DNA from: Nocardia blacklockiae
GTDB lineage: Bacteria > Actinomycetota > Actinomycetes > Mycobacteriales > Mycobacteriaceae
DNA length: 64,000 nucleotides
NCBI RefSeq assembly: GCF_015477355.1
Contig: NZ_JADLRJ010000001.1
Span: forward strand, 1,178,001 to 1,242,000
Reading direction: 5' to 3'
The notes beneath the pieces were generated by a model. It saw nothing but the letters and a program-made list of their open reading frames with translations, was not told the origin of the DNA and did not search any database. The translations under genes and the position numbers were made by a program. Shown in pieces: positions 25,081 to 33,791 of the stretch; within the stretch, counting starts at the first letter, position 1; each line of letters starts with the position of its first letter.

Positions 25081-26955
25081 CTACGCTCCCAGCTTCTCGA
25101 GCAGGCCGGACAGGGCCGCCACCGCGTCGATGCGCGCCGTCAGGAATCCGTCCGGCCGCTCCGTGCCGGACAATTCGGCTACTGCCTTCTCGGGACCGGC
25201 CAGCAGCACCGTGGCCGTGCCCGCGCTGCGCAGCTGCGCCACCGCGGCGCCGGCCTCCGCGGCGTAGCGGGCGTCGGTCCCGCACAGCACGGCGACCGTG
25301 GCGCCGGATTCCGTTGCGGCCGCGCCGATTCCGGCAATGTCCAGGGTACCGGGGTCGATCGCCTCGATACCGCCCGAGGCCAGCAGGTTCGCGGTGAAGG
25401 TGACCCGCACGTTGTGCTCGGCCACCGGGCCCAGCGGCACCAGCAGCGCGCGCGGCCGGGCGCCGTGCGCGGCGAGGTAGGCGTCGGATCGGTTGCGCAG
25501 CTCCTCGAACGCCGCGCCGTAGCGCGCGACCGGACCGGGCCGCCGGGCCGCCTCGGACAGCGGTTTCTCCGCGAGGTTGGGGAACTCGTTGACGCCGGTG
25601 ACCGCCGTCTTCCGGTGCGCCACATCCTTTTCGCGCTGCGCGCGCACCGCGGCGATCCGCTCGGCGACCAGACCGGAGTCCAGGGCCGCGAGGTAGCCGC
25701 CGGCCCGCTCGATCTCCTGCATGAACTCCCACGCCCGCTGGGCCAGCCGGTCGGTGAGGCTCTCCACGTACCAGGAACCGGCGCCGGGGTCGCGCACGTG
25801 CCCCAGATGCGACTCCTCGAGCAGCAGCAGCTGGGTGTTGCGGGCCATCCGGGCCGAGAACGCCTGGGAGACATGGAGTTCGCCGGGCGGCAGCGCCGCG
25901 TCGAACGGCTGCACCGTGACGTAGTCGGCGCCGCCGACGCCCGCGCCGAAGGCGGCCAGCGTGGTGCGCAGCATGTTCACCCACGGGTCGCGCTGGGTCA
26001 GCATGGCCGCCGAGGTGACGGCGTACTGCGGTGCGCCGCCGAAGGCCGGGGCGCCCAGCTGGTGCGCCACCCGTGCCCACAATCGCCGCGCCGCACGGAA
26101 TTTCGCGATGGTCTCGAACTGGTCGTCGGTGGCGGCGAACCGGAACAGCAGTTGACCCAGCGCGTCGGCGACGTCGACACCGGCGGCGGTGAGTGCCCGC
26201 AGGTACTCCAGCCCCGCCGCGATCGCCGCGCCGAGTTCCTGCGCGTCCGAGGCGCCCGCGTTGTGGAACGCGACGCCGCAGACGGTGATCGCGCGCACCG
26301 TCTCCGGCCGGGCGATCGACTCGCGCGCCAGCGTCACCGCGGTGTTTAGATCGGCGTGGGCGGTGCCGTTGAACCGGCTGGTCAGTGGCGTGACGCCGAG
26401 CGAGACCTGGATATCGGCCCGGTTCGGTTCGGCGACGCCCTCGATGTCGTAGTCGTCGAGGATCGAGAAGACCTGCGCCGCGGCGGCCGCGGCGTCGGGG
26501 CCCGCGTCCAGGATCAGCGGCGCGAGTTCGAACAGCAGCCCCCGCGTCGCCGTCCGGAGGTCGGCGACCGGGACGCCGCGCTCGCCCGCGCCGAGCCACA
26601 CCGCGCCGACGCCGTTCTCGAGCGCCGCGAGGATCTCCCGGTTGGTCGCGGCGGCGTCGCTGCCGTCGAACCGCGCGGCCACATACCAGCCCCGGTGCAC
26701 GTCGCGCGTCGCGTCGGCGCCGCGCACGAACGGGAACTCGCCGGGCAGCGGCTGCTCGGGGAGTTCGTCGCGGCGGGTGTAGAGCGGGGCGACCGTCAGC
26801 CCGTCGTAGGTCGTGACGTCGAGCAGCCGCTCGGGCTCGTCGCCCAGCTCGGCGGCCTCCACCCTGCGGGACTTGGCCAGCACACCGGCCACACCCTTGC
26901 GCCACGCGGCATATCCGGGCACCACCTCCGCGCCCGGACCCGAATCAATCGGCAT
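25081..26955 (-). CDS. mutA: Methylmalonyl-CoA mutase, small subunit
   Basis: A 624-residue paralogue of MutB. The barrel fold is recognisable (RMARNTQLLLLEESHLGHVRDPGAGSWYVESLTDRLA, RITVCGVAFHNAG-like segment), but the C-terminal B12 motif D-x-H-x-x-G is absent, as expected for the non-catalytic subunit. It heads the mutA-mutB-meaB operon. Its upstream region (26956-27225, 270 nt) is shared with the divergent TVP38 gene. I found no clear riboswitch or operator in that region; a cobalamin riboswitch is not apparent. Confidence 0.95.
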   Translation of the reverse strand: MPIDSGPGAEVVPGYAAWRKGVAGVLAKSRRVEAAELGDEPERLLDVTTYDGLTVAPLYTRRDELPEQPLPGEFPFVRGADATRDVHRGWYVAARFDGSDAAATNREILAALENGVGAVWLGAGERGVPVADLRTATRGLLFELAPLILDAGPDAAAAAAQVFSILDDYDIEGVAEPNRADIQVSLGVTPLTSRFNGTAHADLNTAVTLARESIARPETVRAITVCGVAFHNAGASDAQELGAAIAAGLEYLRALTAAGVDVADALGQLLFRFAATDDQFETIAKFRAARRLWARVAHQLGAPAFGGAPQYAVTSAAMLTQRDPWVNMLRTTLAAFGAGVGGADYVTVQPFDAALPPGELHVSQAFSARMARNTQLLLLEESHLGHVRDPGAGSWYVESLTDRLAQRAWEFMQEIERAGGYLAALDSGLVAERIAAVRAQREKDVAHRKTAVTGVNEFPNLAEKPLSEAARRPGPVARYGAAFEELRNRSDAYLAAHGARPRALLVPLGPVAEHNVRVTFTANLLASGGIEAIDPGTLDIAGIGAAATESGATVAVLCGTDARYAAEAGAAVAQLRSAGTATVLLAGPEKAVAELSGTERPDGFLTARIDAVAALSGLLEKLGA

Positions 26956-27225
26956 CGCTGCAGTCCCTCTTCCACTCGATCCGCTACTTCAGCTGTACCG
27001 CAAACCTGGGCGCCTACCCAACCCTTCGCACCGACTTCGCAGCGCGCTGTGTGTCTGCTTCACTCCGTGCCGCGAGGCCGGTTCGGCCAGGTCAACCGGC
27101 CGTTAAGTTAACCGTCATTCAGCAGTGTGACTTCGATGCTAACCGCACGGGCGCGACGCCTTCGCAGAGCCACCCGCTACCGACGAGTAACCGGGAGCCA
27201 CGGGCGCACCGGGTAGCCTGGCGCG

Positions 27226-27912
27226 GTGCTGAGGACAATCCGCAACCCGCGCGTGGCGGCGCTGCTGGCGCTCGGCGCGGCCCTGGTCGCGGTCGCGCTG
27301 CTGGCGCCGCACCCCGCGCCGCAGCAGATCCGCGACTGGGCCGATTCCGTCGGCCCGCTGTTCCCGCTGGTGTTCTTCGCGCTGCACGCGCTGGTCACGG
27401 TGGCACCCTTCCCCCGCACGGTCTTCACCCTCAGCGCCGGCCTGCTGTTCGGGCCGGTCCTCGGGATCGGCCTGGCGGTCGCCGCGACGACGGTGAGCGC
27501 CGCGCTGGCACTGCTGCTGGTACGGCTGCTCGACCGCGACCAGGTGGCCGCGCGACTCACGCATCCGGCCGTGCGGGCGGTGGACCGCCGGCTGGCGCGG
27601 CGCGGCTGGCTCGCGGTGGGCTCGCTGCGACTGATCGCACCCGTGCCGTTCTCGGTCATCAACTACTGCGCGGGCCTGTCCTCGATCCGGATGCTCCCGT
27701 ATCTGCTGGCCACCGTCATCGGCATCCTGCCCGGCACGATCGGCGTGGTGGTCCTCGGCGACGCCCTCACCGGCCGCACCGAGCCCGGCCTGCTGGTGCT
27801 GTCGGGAGTGTGCATCGCGGTCGGCGTGATCGGACTGGTCGTCGACGCGCGCTGGGGCGCGGCGCAATTCGCGGATCCGGTGGTGGAAGAGGAAACCCCG
27901 GTCGCGCCCTGA
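27226..27912 (+). CDS. TVP38/TMEM64-family (DedA superfamily) membrane protein
   Basis: A 228-residue integral membrane protein with about six hydrophobic segments. The family region is visible: FALHALVTVAPFPRTVFTLSAGLLFG (re-entrant loop containing F-P-R-T), GIGLAVAATTVSAALALLL, and a second conserved loop LRLIAPVPFSVINYCAGLSSI. The DedA superfamily is implicated in lipid scrambling or flipping and membrane homeostasis. It is divergent from mutA, the same neighbourhood as Rv1491c beside Rv1492 in M. tuberculosis, which supports orthology. The substrate is unknown. Confidence 0.88.
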   Translation: MLRTIRNPRVAALLALGAALVAVALLAPHPAPQQIRDWADSVGPLFPLVFFALHALVTVAPFPRTVFTLSAGLLFGPVLGIGLAVAATTVSAALALLLVRLLDRDQVAARLTHPAVRAVDRRLARRGWLAVGSLRLIAPVPFSVINYCAGLSSIRMLPYLLATVIGILPGTIGVVVLGDALTGRTEPGLLVLSGVCIAVGVIGLVVDARWGAAQFADPVVEEETPVAP

Positions 27913-27962
27913 CCGCGCGGCCGGGGCTTCAGACCGAGCACTCCGGGCTTGCCGCCGACCGG

Positions 27963-28082
27963 TGCAGGCCGTGCGGCGGTGCGGAGAGCGCAGCGGCGTA
28001 GGCAATGCGGCGGCCGTGTAGGCAGTGCGGCGGCGGTGCAGAGAGCGCAGCCATGCAGGCAGTGCGGCGGCGGTGTGGCGCG
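27963..28082. repeat. Imperfect tandem repeat array of about 35-bp units
   Basis: Three to four degenerate units between the TVP38 and SDR genes. The core TGCAGGCAGTGCGGCGG is followed in two units by GAGAGCGCAGC. Unit starts are near 27963, 27999 (partial), 28019 and 28054. A reading frame runs through it but translates to a low-complexity Arg/Cys stretch, so it is probably non-coding. Confidence 0.65.
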
Positions 28083-28118
28083 AAAATTCGGATGCGGGGT
28101 GGGCGGTTGGTTGGGATC

Positions 28119-28979
28119 ATGCGGCGTATGCCGTTGCTGCCGCAGCCGTCGCCGGAGGAGTTGCGTCGGGACCCGTTGCCGTTGCGGGGGCGCGCGGCGC
28201 TGGTTACCGGGGCCAGTCGGCGGGGCGGGATCGGGTATGCCGTGGCGCGGCGGCTGGCCGCGTACGGGGCCAGTGTCTATCTGCACCACCACGTTCCGCA
28301 CGATGCGGAAATGCCTTGGGGAGCGGATGATGTCGCGGAGGTGGTGGCGGGGGCACGGGCCGCGCTCGGCGATCCGGACGCGCGGGTCGCCGCCGGACCG
28401 GGTGATCTGGCGGAGCCGCACACCCCCGCCCGGCTCGTCGCCGCGGCGTCCGAGGCGCTCGGCGGGCTCGACATCGTTGTCGCCAACCATGCGCTCAGTG
28501 GTCGCGACGGCACGCTCGCGGCCGTCGACGCCGCCATGCTCGACGCGCACTGGGCCGTCGACACGCGGTCGGTGATATTGCTGGTCCAGGCGTTCGCCGC
28601 CGGGCGCGGCGCGCGGCCGGGCGGGCGGGTCGTGATGATGACGTCCGGGCAGGACATCGCCGACGGGATGCCCGGGGAGGTGGCCTACGCGCTGCAGAAG
28701 GGCGCGCTCGCGTCGGTCACCCGCACGCTGGCGACTGCCCTGGCCGACCGGCGCATCACGGTGAACACCGTCAATCCGGGGCCGGTCGACACCGACTATC
28801 TGACCGGGGACGACTACGCGTACATCGCCGGCCGGTTCCCCGCGGGACGCTGGGGCATGCCCGACGATCCGGCGCGGCTCATCGCGTGGCTGGCCACCGA
28901 CGAGGCCGAGTGGGTCACGGGCAATGTCGTGAACTCCGAAGGCGGGTTCCGCCGCTGGCCACCCGACGGGCTCGGGTAG
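28119..28979 (+). CDS. Short-chain dehydrogenase/reductase
   Basis: A 286-residue SDR starting at ATG 28119 (or 28128). Upstream continuation of the frame to 28005 runs through the tandem repeat and is rejected. Cofactor motif T-G-A-S-R-R-G-G-I-G, catalytic S in MMTSGQD, Y-A-L-Q-K catalytic pair, and the NTVNPGPVDTDY loop are all present. The insert in the glycine motif (one extra G) is slightly unusual. It is probably an NADP-dependent ketoreductase or alcohol dehydrogenase; the substrate is unknown. It shares a hairpin terminator with the convergent rpf gene. Confidence 0.88.
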   Translation: MRRMPLLPQPSPEELRRDPLPLRGRAALVTGASRRGGIGYAVARRLAAYGASVYLHHHVPHDAEMPWGADDVAEVVAGARAALGDPDARVAAGPGDLAEPHTPARLVAAASEALGGLDIVVANHALSGRDGTLAAVDAAMLDAHWAVDTRSVILLVQAFAAGRGARPGGRVVMMTSGQDIADGMPGEVAYALQKGALASVTRTLATALADRRITVNTVNPGPVDTDYLTGDDYAYIAGRFPAGRWGMPDDPARLIAWLATDEAEWVTGNVVNSEGGFRRWPPDGLG

Positions 28980-28994
28980 GGGGCGGACACGACC

Positions 28995-29030
28995 CGGCCC
29001 CGCCGTCCGGAGGTCCGGTCGGCGGGGCCG
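28995..29030. terminator. Hairpin terminator between SDR and rpf
   Basis: Perfect 11-bp arms CGGCCCCGCCG (28995-29005) and CGGCGGGGCCG (29020-29030) with a 14-nt loop, placed between the convergent stops at 28979 and 29071. Confidence 0.75.
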
Positions 29031-29070
29031 TGGAAGTCTGTGTGGCCGTGGGCCTTACAGGGGCGGTGCC

Positions 29071-29679
<609 letters not shown>

Positions 29680-30171
29680 TTACCTGTTCGTTATGTGTTC
29701 GAGGTCACTGCGATTCTGTGCACCAGGTCACGTTTAGGGCAACGAATCGGCCTCATTCGAGGGGTGTAGTCCACGTCTCGAGGCGTTCGGTAACGATTCG
29801 GCGGCAGCGCCTCGGTAGCGGTCCACCTGCGCATAGCGGTCGAACGAGAGCCCGCTCGCCCCTCCCGGCAACCTTTCGGCCGCAGGCGCTCGACCCACTC
29901 GGAACCCGGTCTTCGATCGGCGGCCCGACCCGAATTATGCAATCGCTCCGGAGCGGAACAATGACGCTCTCCGAGAGCGCGCATCGGTATCGCGAGTCGT
30001 GGCGGCGGCGCGAAATTCATTGCGTAGCAGCGGCACCGCCTTTCCGATCACGCTGATCGAGATGCTGGGCAACGAACCGGCGGCGGGACAGGATCGCCCC
30101 GGACGGTCGCGGCCTCGGCACCCGAGCCACCCGCGGCCGTCCGAATTCGTTTCCGCAGGAAGGTGAATCGG

Positions 30172-31002
30172 GTGAACGGCGACCACGCGATCGGACGCGG
30201 CAGGGTCCGGCGGCTCGCGGCGCGGCTGCTGTCGCTGCTGGTGTTCGTGGCGGTCTGGTGGCTGATCGCCGCCGCGAAACTGGTGGATCCGCAGTTCCTG
30301 CCGGCGCCGAACACCGTGTGGGACGCCTTCGTTCGAGCCGACAGCTGGCACCGGATCGCGCCCGGGGTGCCGCGCGAGGTGCGCGGCGAACAGAACTACT
30401 TCCTCTGGGAGCATCTGGTCGCCAGCCTGCAGCGCATCGGGGCCGGCGCCGGGGCGGCCGTGCTGCTCGGCCCGCCGGTCGGATTCCTGCTCGGCACCTC
30501 GCGACGGCTCGCCGCCGTCGTCGAGCCGTACCTCAACTTCCTGCGCGCGTTGCCGCCGCTGGGCTATATCGGCCTGCTGATCGTCTGGTTCGGCATCGGC
30601 GACACCTCGAAGATCTGGCTGCTGTTCCTCGCCGCGTTCCCGCCCCTGGTGATCGCGACGATCGCGGGCGTGCACGGCGTCTCGGCCGACCGGGTGAACG
30701 CCGCGCGCTCGCTGGGCGCGAACCGCCGCCAGGTGGTCACCCGGGTGCTGTTGCCCGCGACGCTGCCGGAGGTGGTCGGCGGGGTCCGGGTCGCGGTCGG
30801 TTTCGCGTGGACGACGGTGGTGGCGGCCGAGCTCAACAACGGCATTCCCGGCATCGGCGGACTCGCCTATCTCGCGGGGCAGCGCCTGGACACCGCGCTC
30901 ACCCTCGCCTGCATCATCGTCATCGGACTCACCGCGCTCGCCCTGGACGCGGCGATCACGGGCATCGGCGCCCTCGTCACGCCGTGGAAAGGCAAAGCAT
31001 GA
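30172..31002 (+). CDS. ABC transporter permease, TauT/NitT (SsuC/TauC) family
   Basis: About 276 residues from GTG 30172, with CAGGAAGG nine bases upstream (GTG 30163 is an alternative). An N-terminal helix is followed by the BPD_transp_1 domain. The cytoplasmic coupling loop (EAA-like) is ADRVNAARSLGANRRQVVTRVLLPATLPEVVGGVRVA. FLRALPPLGYIGLLIVWFGIGDTSKI is characteristic of sulfonate/taurine importers. It heads a three-gene operon with binding protein and ATPase, all coupled by 4-nt overlaps. Its substrate is probably a sulfonate such as taurine. Confidence 0.85.
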   Translation: MNGDHAIGRGRVRRLAARLLSLLVFVAVWWLIAAAKLVDPQFLPAPNTVWDAFVRADSWHRIAPGVPREVRGEQNYFLWEHLVASLQRIGAGAGAAVLLGPPVGFLLGTSRRLAAVVEPYLNFLRALPPLGYIGLLIVWFGIGDTSKIWLLFLAAFPPLVIATIAGVHGVSADRVNAARSLGANRRQVVTRVLLPATLPEVVGGVRVAVGFAWTTVVAAELNNGIPGIGGLAYLAGQRLDTALTLACIIVIGLTALALDAAITGIGALVTPWKGKA

Positions 31003-32054
31003 GAACGACATTCGCCGCCGTCTGCGCGGCACTGCTCGCGGTGGCCCTCACCGGCTGCGTGGAGTCCGGCCGGACCGACTCCTCGCGCTACACCGGCGAA
31101 CAGGTCGCCTGCCCGGTCCCGGTCGACGAGTCGTTCACCGGCACCGTGCGCATCGGCTACCAGGACATCCCGAACGGGGATCTGCTCGTGAAGGACACCG
31201 GGCTGCTGAACACGTGCCTGCCGCACGGCACGTTCACCTGGTCGAAGTTCGCGTCGGGCGGCGACGTCATCCAGGCCTTCGGCGCCGGATCGCTCGACCT
31301 CGGCCTGCTCGGCAGCGCTCCGGCGGCCCGCGCGCTCTCGGCGCCGCTGCGCCAGGACGTGCGGGTGATCTGGATCCACGACGTCATCCAGGGCGCGGAA
31401 TCCCTTGTCGCGCGGGATCCTTCGATCACGTCGGTGGCGGGGCTGAAGGGCCGGCGGATCGCGGTGCCGTTCGCCAGCACCGCGCACTACAGCCTGACCG
31501 GCGCGCTCGCGGCGGCCGGGCTCGAACGGGACGTGCAGCTGGTCAACCTCGCGCCCGACGCCATCCTCGGCGCGTGGAAGGGCGGGCAGATCGACGCCGC
31601 CTTCATCTGGGAGCCGACCCTGTCGCAGCTGCTGACCGACGGTCACGTGGTCACCTCCGCGGCACAGACCGCGGCCGCCGGCCGGCCCACCTACGACCTG
31701 GAGGGCGCCCGCGGCGAATTCGTCGCGGCCAACCCGAAATTCGTCGAGGTGTGGACGGCGGCGCAGAACTGGGCCGTCGGGCGGATCGCCACCGACCGCA
31801 CGCTGGCGGCCACGCACCTCGCCGCCCAACTCGGCATCTCGGTCGACGCGGCCCGCACCCAGCTGGCGGGCTACGGCTACCTCGACGCCCGCACCCAGGC
31901 GAGCCCCGAGTATCTCGGCGGGCGGCTCGGGAACGATCTGCGCGGCACCGCGGAATTCCTGTTGAGCCAGGGCGAGATCCAGGGTGTGAGCGCGCCCGAG
32001 GCCTACACCGGCGCGGTGTATCCGGCGGCGGCCGCGGCGGTGGGCGCCAAGTGA
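30999..32054 (+). CDS. Substrate-binding lipoprotein, taurine (TauA)-like
   Basis: A 351-residue protein starting at ATG 30999, overlapping the permease stop (ATGA). Lipobox L-T-G-C within a short signal peptide gives lipid anchoring outside the membrane. The segment TWSKFASGGDVIQAFGAGSLDLGLLGSAPAARAL closely resembles TauA-type taurine-binding proteins, with IWIHDVIQGAESLVA and AAFIWEPTL as further family landmarks. It captures the ligand for the permease/ATPase pair. Taurine is the best guess; other sulfonates remain possible. Confidence 0.82.
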   Translation: MRTTFAAVCAALLAVALTGCVESGRTDSSRYTGEQVACPVPVDESFTGTVRIGYQDIPNGDLLVKDTGLLNTCLPHGTFTWSKFASGGDVIQAFGAGSLDLGLLGSAPAARALSAPLRQDVRVIWIHDVIQGAESLVARDPSITSVAGLKGRRIAVPFASTAHYSLTGALAAAGLERDVQLVNLAPDAILGAWKGGQIDAAFIWEPTLSQLLTDGHVVTSAAQTAAAGRPTYDLEGARGEFVAANPKFVEVWTAAQNWAVGRIATDRTLAATHLAAQLGISVDAARTQLAGYGYLDARTQASPEYLGGRLGNDLRGTAEFLLSQGEIQGVSAPEAYTGAVYPAAAAAVGAK

Positions 32055-32848
32055 CCGCGGCCGTGGACCGGCGGGACCGGGTGGTGCTGACCGGCGTCTC
32101 GAAGACCTACGACACGGCGACCGGGCCGACCGTCGCCCTGGCGCCCACGGATCTCGTCATCGAACCGGGCGAGTTCGTCGGCGTGGTCGGACCGTCGGGG
32201 TGCGGCAAGTCGACGCTGTTGAATCTGCTCGCCGGGTTCGTGCCGCCCAGCGCGGGCGCGCTGACGGTCGGCGCGGACCCGGTCACCGGGCCCGGCGCGG
32301 AACGCGGCGTGGTGTTCCAGGCACCGACGCTGTATCCGTGGCTCTCGGTGCGCGGCAATGTCGAGTTCGGGCCGAAATGCCGGGGCGTGGGCCGCCGCGA
32401 GCGCCGCGCGGAGGCCGATCGGCTGCTGGCGCTGGTCGGTCTCGCGGAGTTCGCGGACAAACGGCCCTACGAGCTGTCCGGCGGGATGCAGCAGCGCGTC
32501 CAGATCGCGCGGGTGCTGGCCAACGACCCGCGCATCGTCCTGATGGACGAGCCGTACGGCGCGCTGGACCAGCTCACCCGCGAGCGGCTGCAGGTGGAGT
32601 TGCTGCGCCTGTGGCGGCGGGCCGGCAAGACCATCGTGTTCGTCACCCACTCGGTGGAGGAGGCGGTGTTCCTCTCGACCCGGGTCCTGGTGATGAGCGC
32701 GCGGCCCGGCCGCGTCCTCGTCGACCGCGCCATCACCCTGCCCGGCGACAGCGCCGACGGCGTGCGCGAGCGCACGGTGACCGCGACGCCCGAGTTCCAG
32801 GCCCTCAAAACCGAACTGGCACAAGCGATCTACGACGCCCACGCGTGA
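32051..32848 (+). CDS. ABC transporter ATPase, TauB/SsuB-like
   Basis: A 265-residue ATPase starting at GTG 32051, overlapping the binding-protein stop. Walker A is GPSGCGKST, Q-loop VVFQAPTLYPW, signature LSGGMQQR, Walker B IVLMDEP, D-loop GALD and H-loop VTHS, all intact. It energises uptake with the permease at 30172. The operon is a complete importer of the TauT family. A hairpin terminator follows. Confidence 0.92.
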   Translation: MTAAVDRRDRVVLTGVSKTYDTATGPTVALAPTDLVIEPGEFVGVVGPSGCGKSTLLNLLAGFVPPSAGALTVGADPVTGPGAERGVVFQAPTLYPWLSVRGNVEFGPKCRGVGRRERRAEADRLLALVGLAEFADKRPYELSGGMQQRVQIARVLANDPRIVLMDEPYGALDQLTRERLQVELLRLWRRAGKTIVFVTHSVEEAVFLSTRVLVMSARPGRVLVDRAITLPGDSADGVRERTVTATPEFQALKTELAQAIYDAHA

Positions 32849-32852
32849 CGCG

Positions 32853-32873
32853 GGCGCACCCGGCCGGTGCGCC
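32853..32873. terminator. Hairpin terminator between the ABC importer and crcB
   Basis: Arms GGCGCACC (32853-32860) and GGTGCGCC (32866-32873), perfect 8 bp with a 5-nt loop, between convergent stops at 32848 and 32885. Confidence 0.65.
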
Positions 32874-32884
32874 GGTCGGCGGGT

Positions 32885-33247
32885 TCAGCCGAGCAGCGCC
32901 TCGACGGCGGTGCAGGACAGCAGTGCCGCGCCGAGTCCCGCGATCACGCTGACGACGACGTTCAGCGCGGCGTAGCGGTAGCTGCGTTCCTCCGCGAGCC
33001 GCACGGTCTCGTAGCTGAACGTGCTGTAGGTGGTGAGCGCGCCGCAGAAACCGGTGCCCAGCAACGCGAACACGGGCGCGGACACGGCCGCGCCGGCCAG
33101 CCCGCCGAGCACCAGGCAACCGGCCAGATTGACCAGGAATGTGCCCCACGGGAAGACGCTGTCGTGGCGGGACTGCACCGCGCGATCGGTGAGGTAGCGC
33201 AGCGGCGCGCCGACCGCCGCGCCGAGGACTATCAGCAGCACGGTCAC
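32885..33247 (-). CDS. crcB: Fluoride channel subunit CrcB/Fluc (short paralogue)
   Basis: A 120-residue protein with four transmembrane helices, starting at GTG 33247 and overlapping the upstream crcB stop (GTGA). Motifs: GAAVGAPLRY in TM1, PWGTFLVNLAGCLVLG in TM2, and G-F-C-G-A-L-T-T-Y-S-T-F-S at the TM3 break, which lines the fluoride pore and central sodium site. Fluc channels are dual-topology dimers that expel fluoride. Two adjacent genes, as here, usually form an antiparallel heterodimer. The longer frame to 33583 is a shadow of the neighbouring gene. Confidence 0.93.
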   Translation of the reverse strand: MTVLLIVLGAAVGAPLRYLTDRAVQSRHDSVFPWGTFLVNLAGCLVLGGLAGAAVSAPVFALLGTGFCGALTTYSTFSYETVRLAEERSYRYAALNVVVSVIAGLGAALLSCTAVEALLG

Positions 33248-33735
33248 GCGGCCGCCCGCCCCCGCCGGCGAGCGGCTTCGTGGACGGCGCGGGTGGCGCG
33301 CATGGCGACGAGCGTCGCGAGCAGCGCGCACACCAGCGTGCCCGCGAGATACGCGAACGACACGGCGACGGTCTCGGGCCGCAGCAGCGCGCGGGCTTCG
33401 TTGGCGTAGGTCGAGAACGTGGTGAACCCGCCGAGGACGCCGACGCCGAGGAACGGGCGGACCAGCGGATGCGCGGTGCGGATGTCGGTGACCACGACCA
33501 TCAGCACACCGATCAGGAAGCAGCCGGTGACATTGGTGACGAAGGTGGCCCAGGGGAAGCCGCCCGCGGGCGTCGGCCACCACCGCGCCAGGCCGTAGCG
33601 CGCCAGCGCGCCGAGCGCGCCGCCGACGGCGATGACGAGCAGCACCGCGGCGGGCGAGCGGATCAGCTCTCGTCGCTGCGCGGGATGCCCGAGGTCGACA
33701 TCCGGATCGATCGGCTCGGTTCGCCTACTGGTCAC
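33244..33735 (-). CDS. crcB: Fluoride channel subunit CrcB/Fluc (long paralogue)
   Basis: A 163-residue Fluc subunit. A hydrophilic N-terminal extension of about 28 residues precedes four helices. Motifs: GGALGALARYGLA, FPWATFVTNVTGCFLIG and GVLGGFTTFSTY. The C-terminus is Arg-rich. It overlaps the second crcB by four bases, so the two subunits are made together. It lies 56 nt downstream of the TPR-like gene. I looked for a fluoride riboswitch in the 56-nt gap and did not find its GATGG...CTCCTA architecture. Confidence 0.93.
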   Translation of the reverse strand: MTSRRTEPIDPDVDLGHPAQRRELIRSPAAVLLVIAVGGALGALARYGLARWWPTPAGGFPWATFVTNVTGCFLIGVLMVVVTDIRTAHPLVRPFLGVGVLGGFTTFSTYANEARALLRPETVAVSFAYLAGTLVCALLATLVAMRATRAVHEAARRRGRAAA

Positions 33736-33791
33736 ACACGTCTCCTACACGACGCGACCACACGGGTTTCCATCGGGTGGGGACTGTCGGC

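Noticed and set aside
26956-27225. Cobalamin riboswitch upstream of mutA
   Set aside because: No B12-box-like sequence or matching structure was recognised on the minus strand; the mutase uses B12 but that alone is not evidence.
28005-28118. N-terminal extension of the SDR frame through the tandem repeat
   Set aside because: The extension translates to Arg/Cys-rich low complexity and precedes a normal SDR N-terminus; internal starts at 28119 or 28128 fit better.
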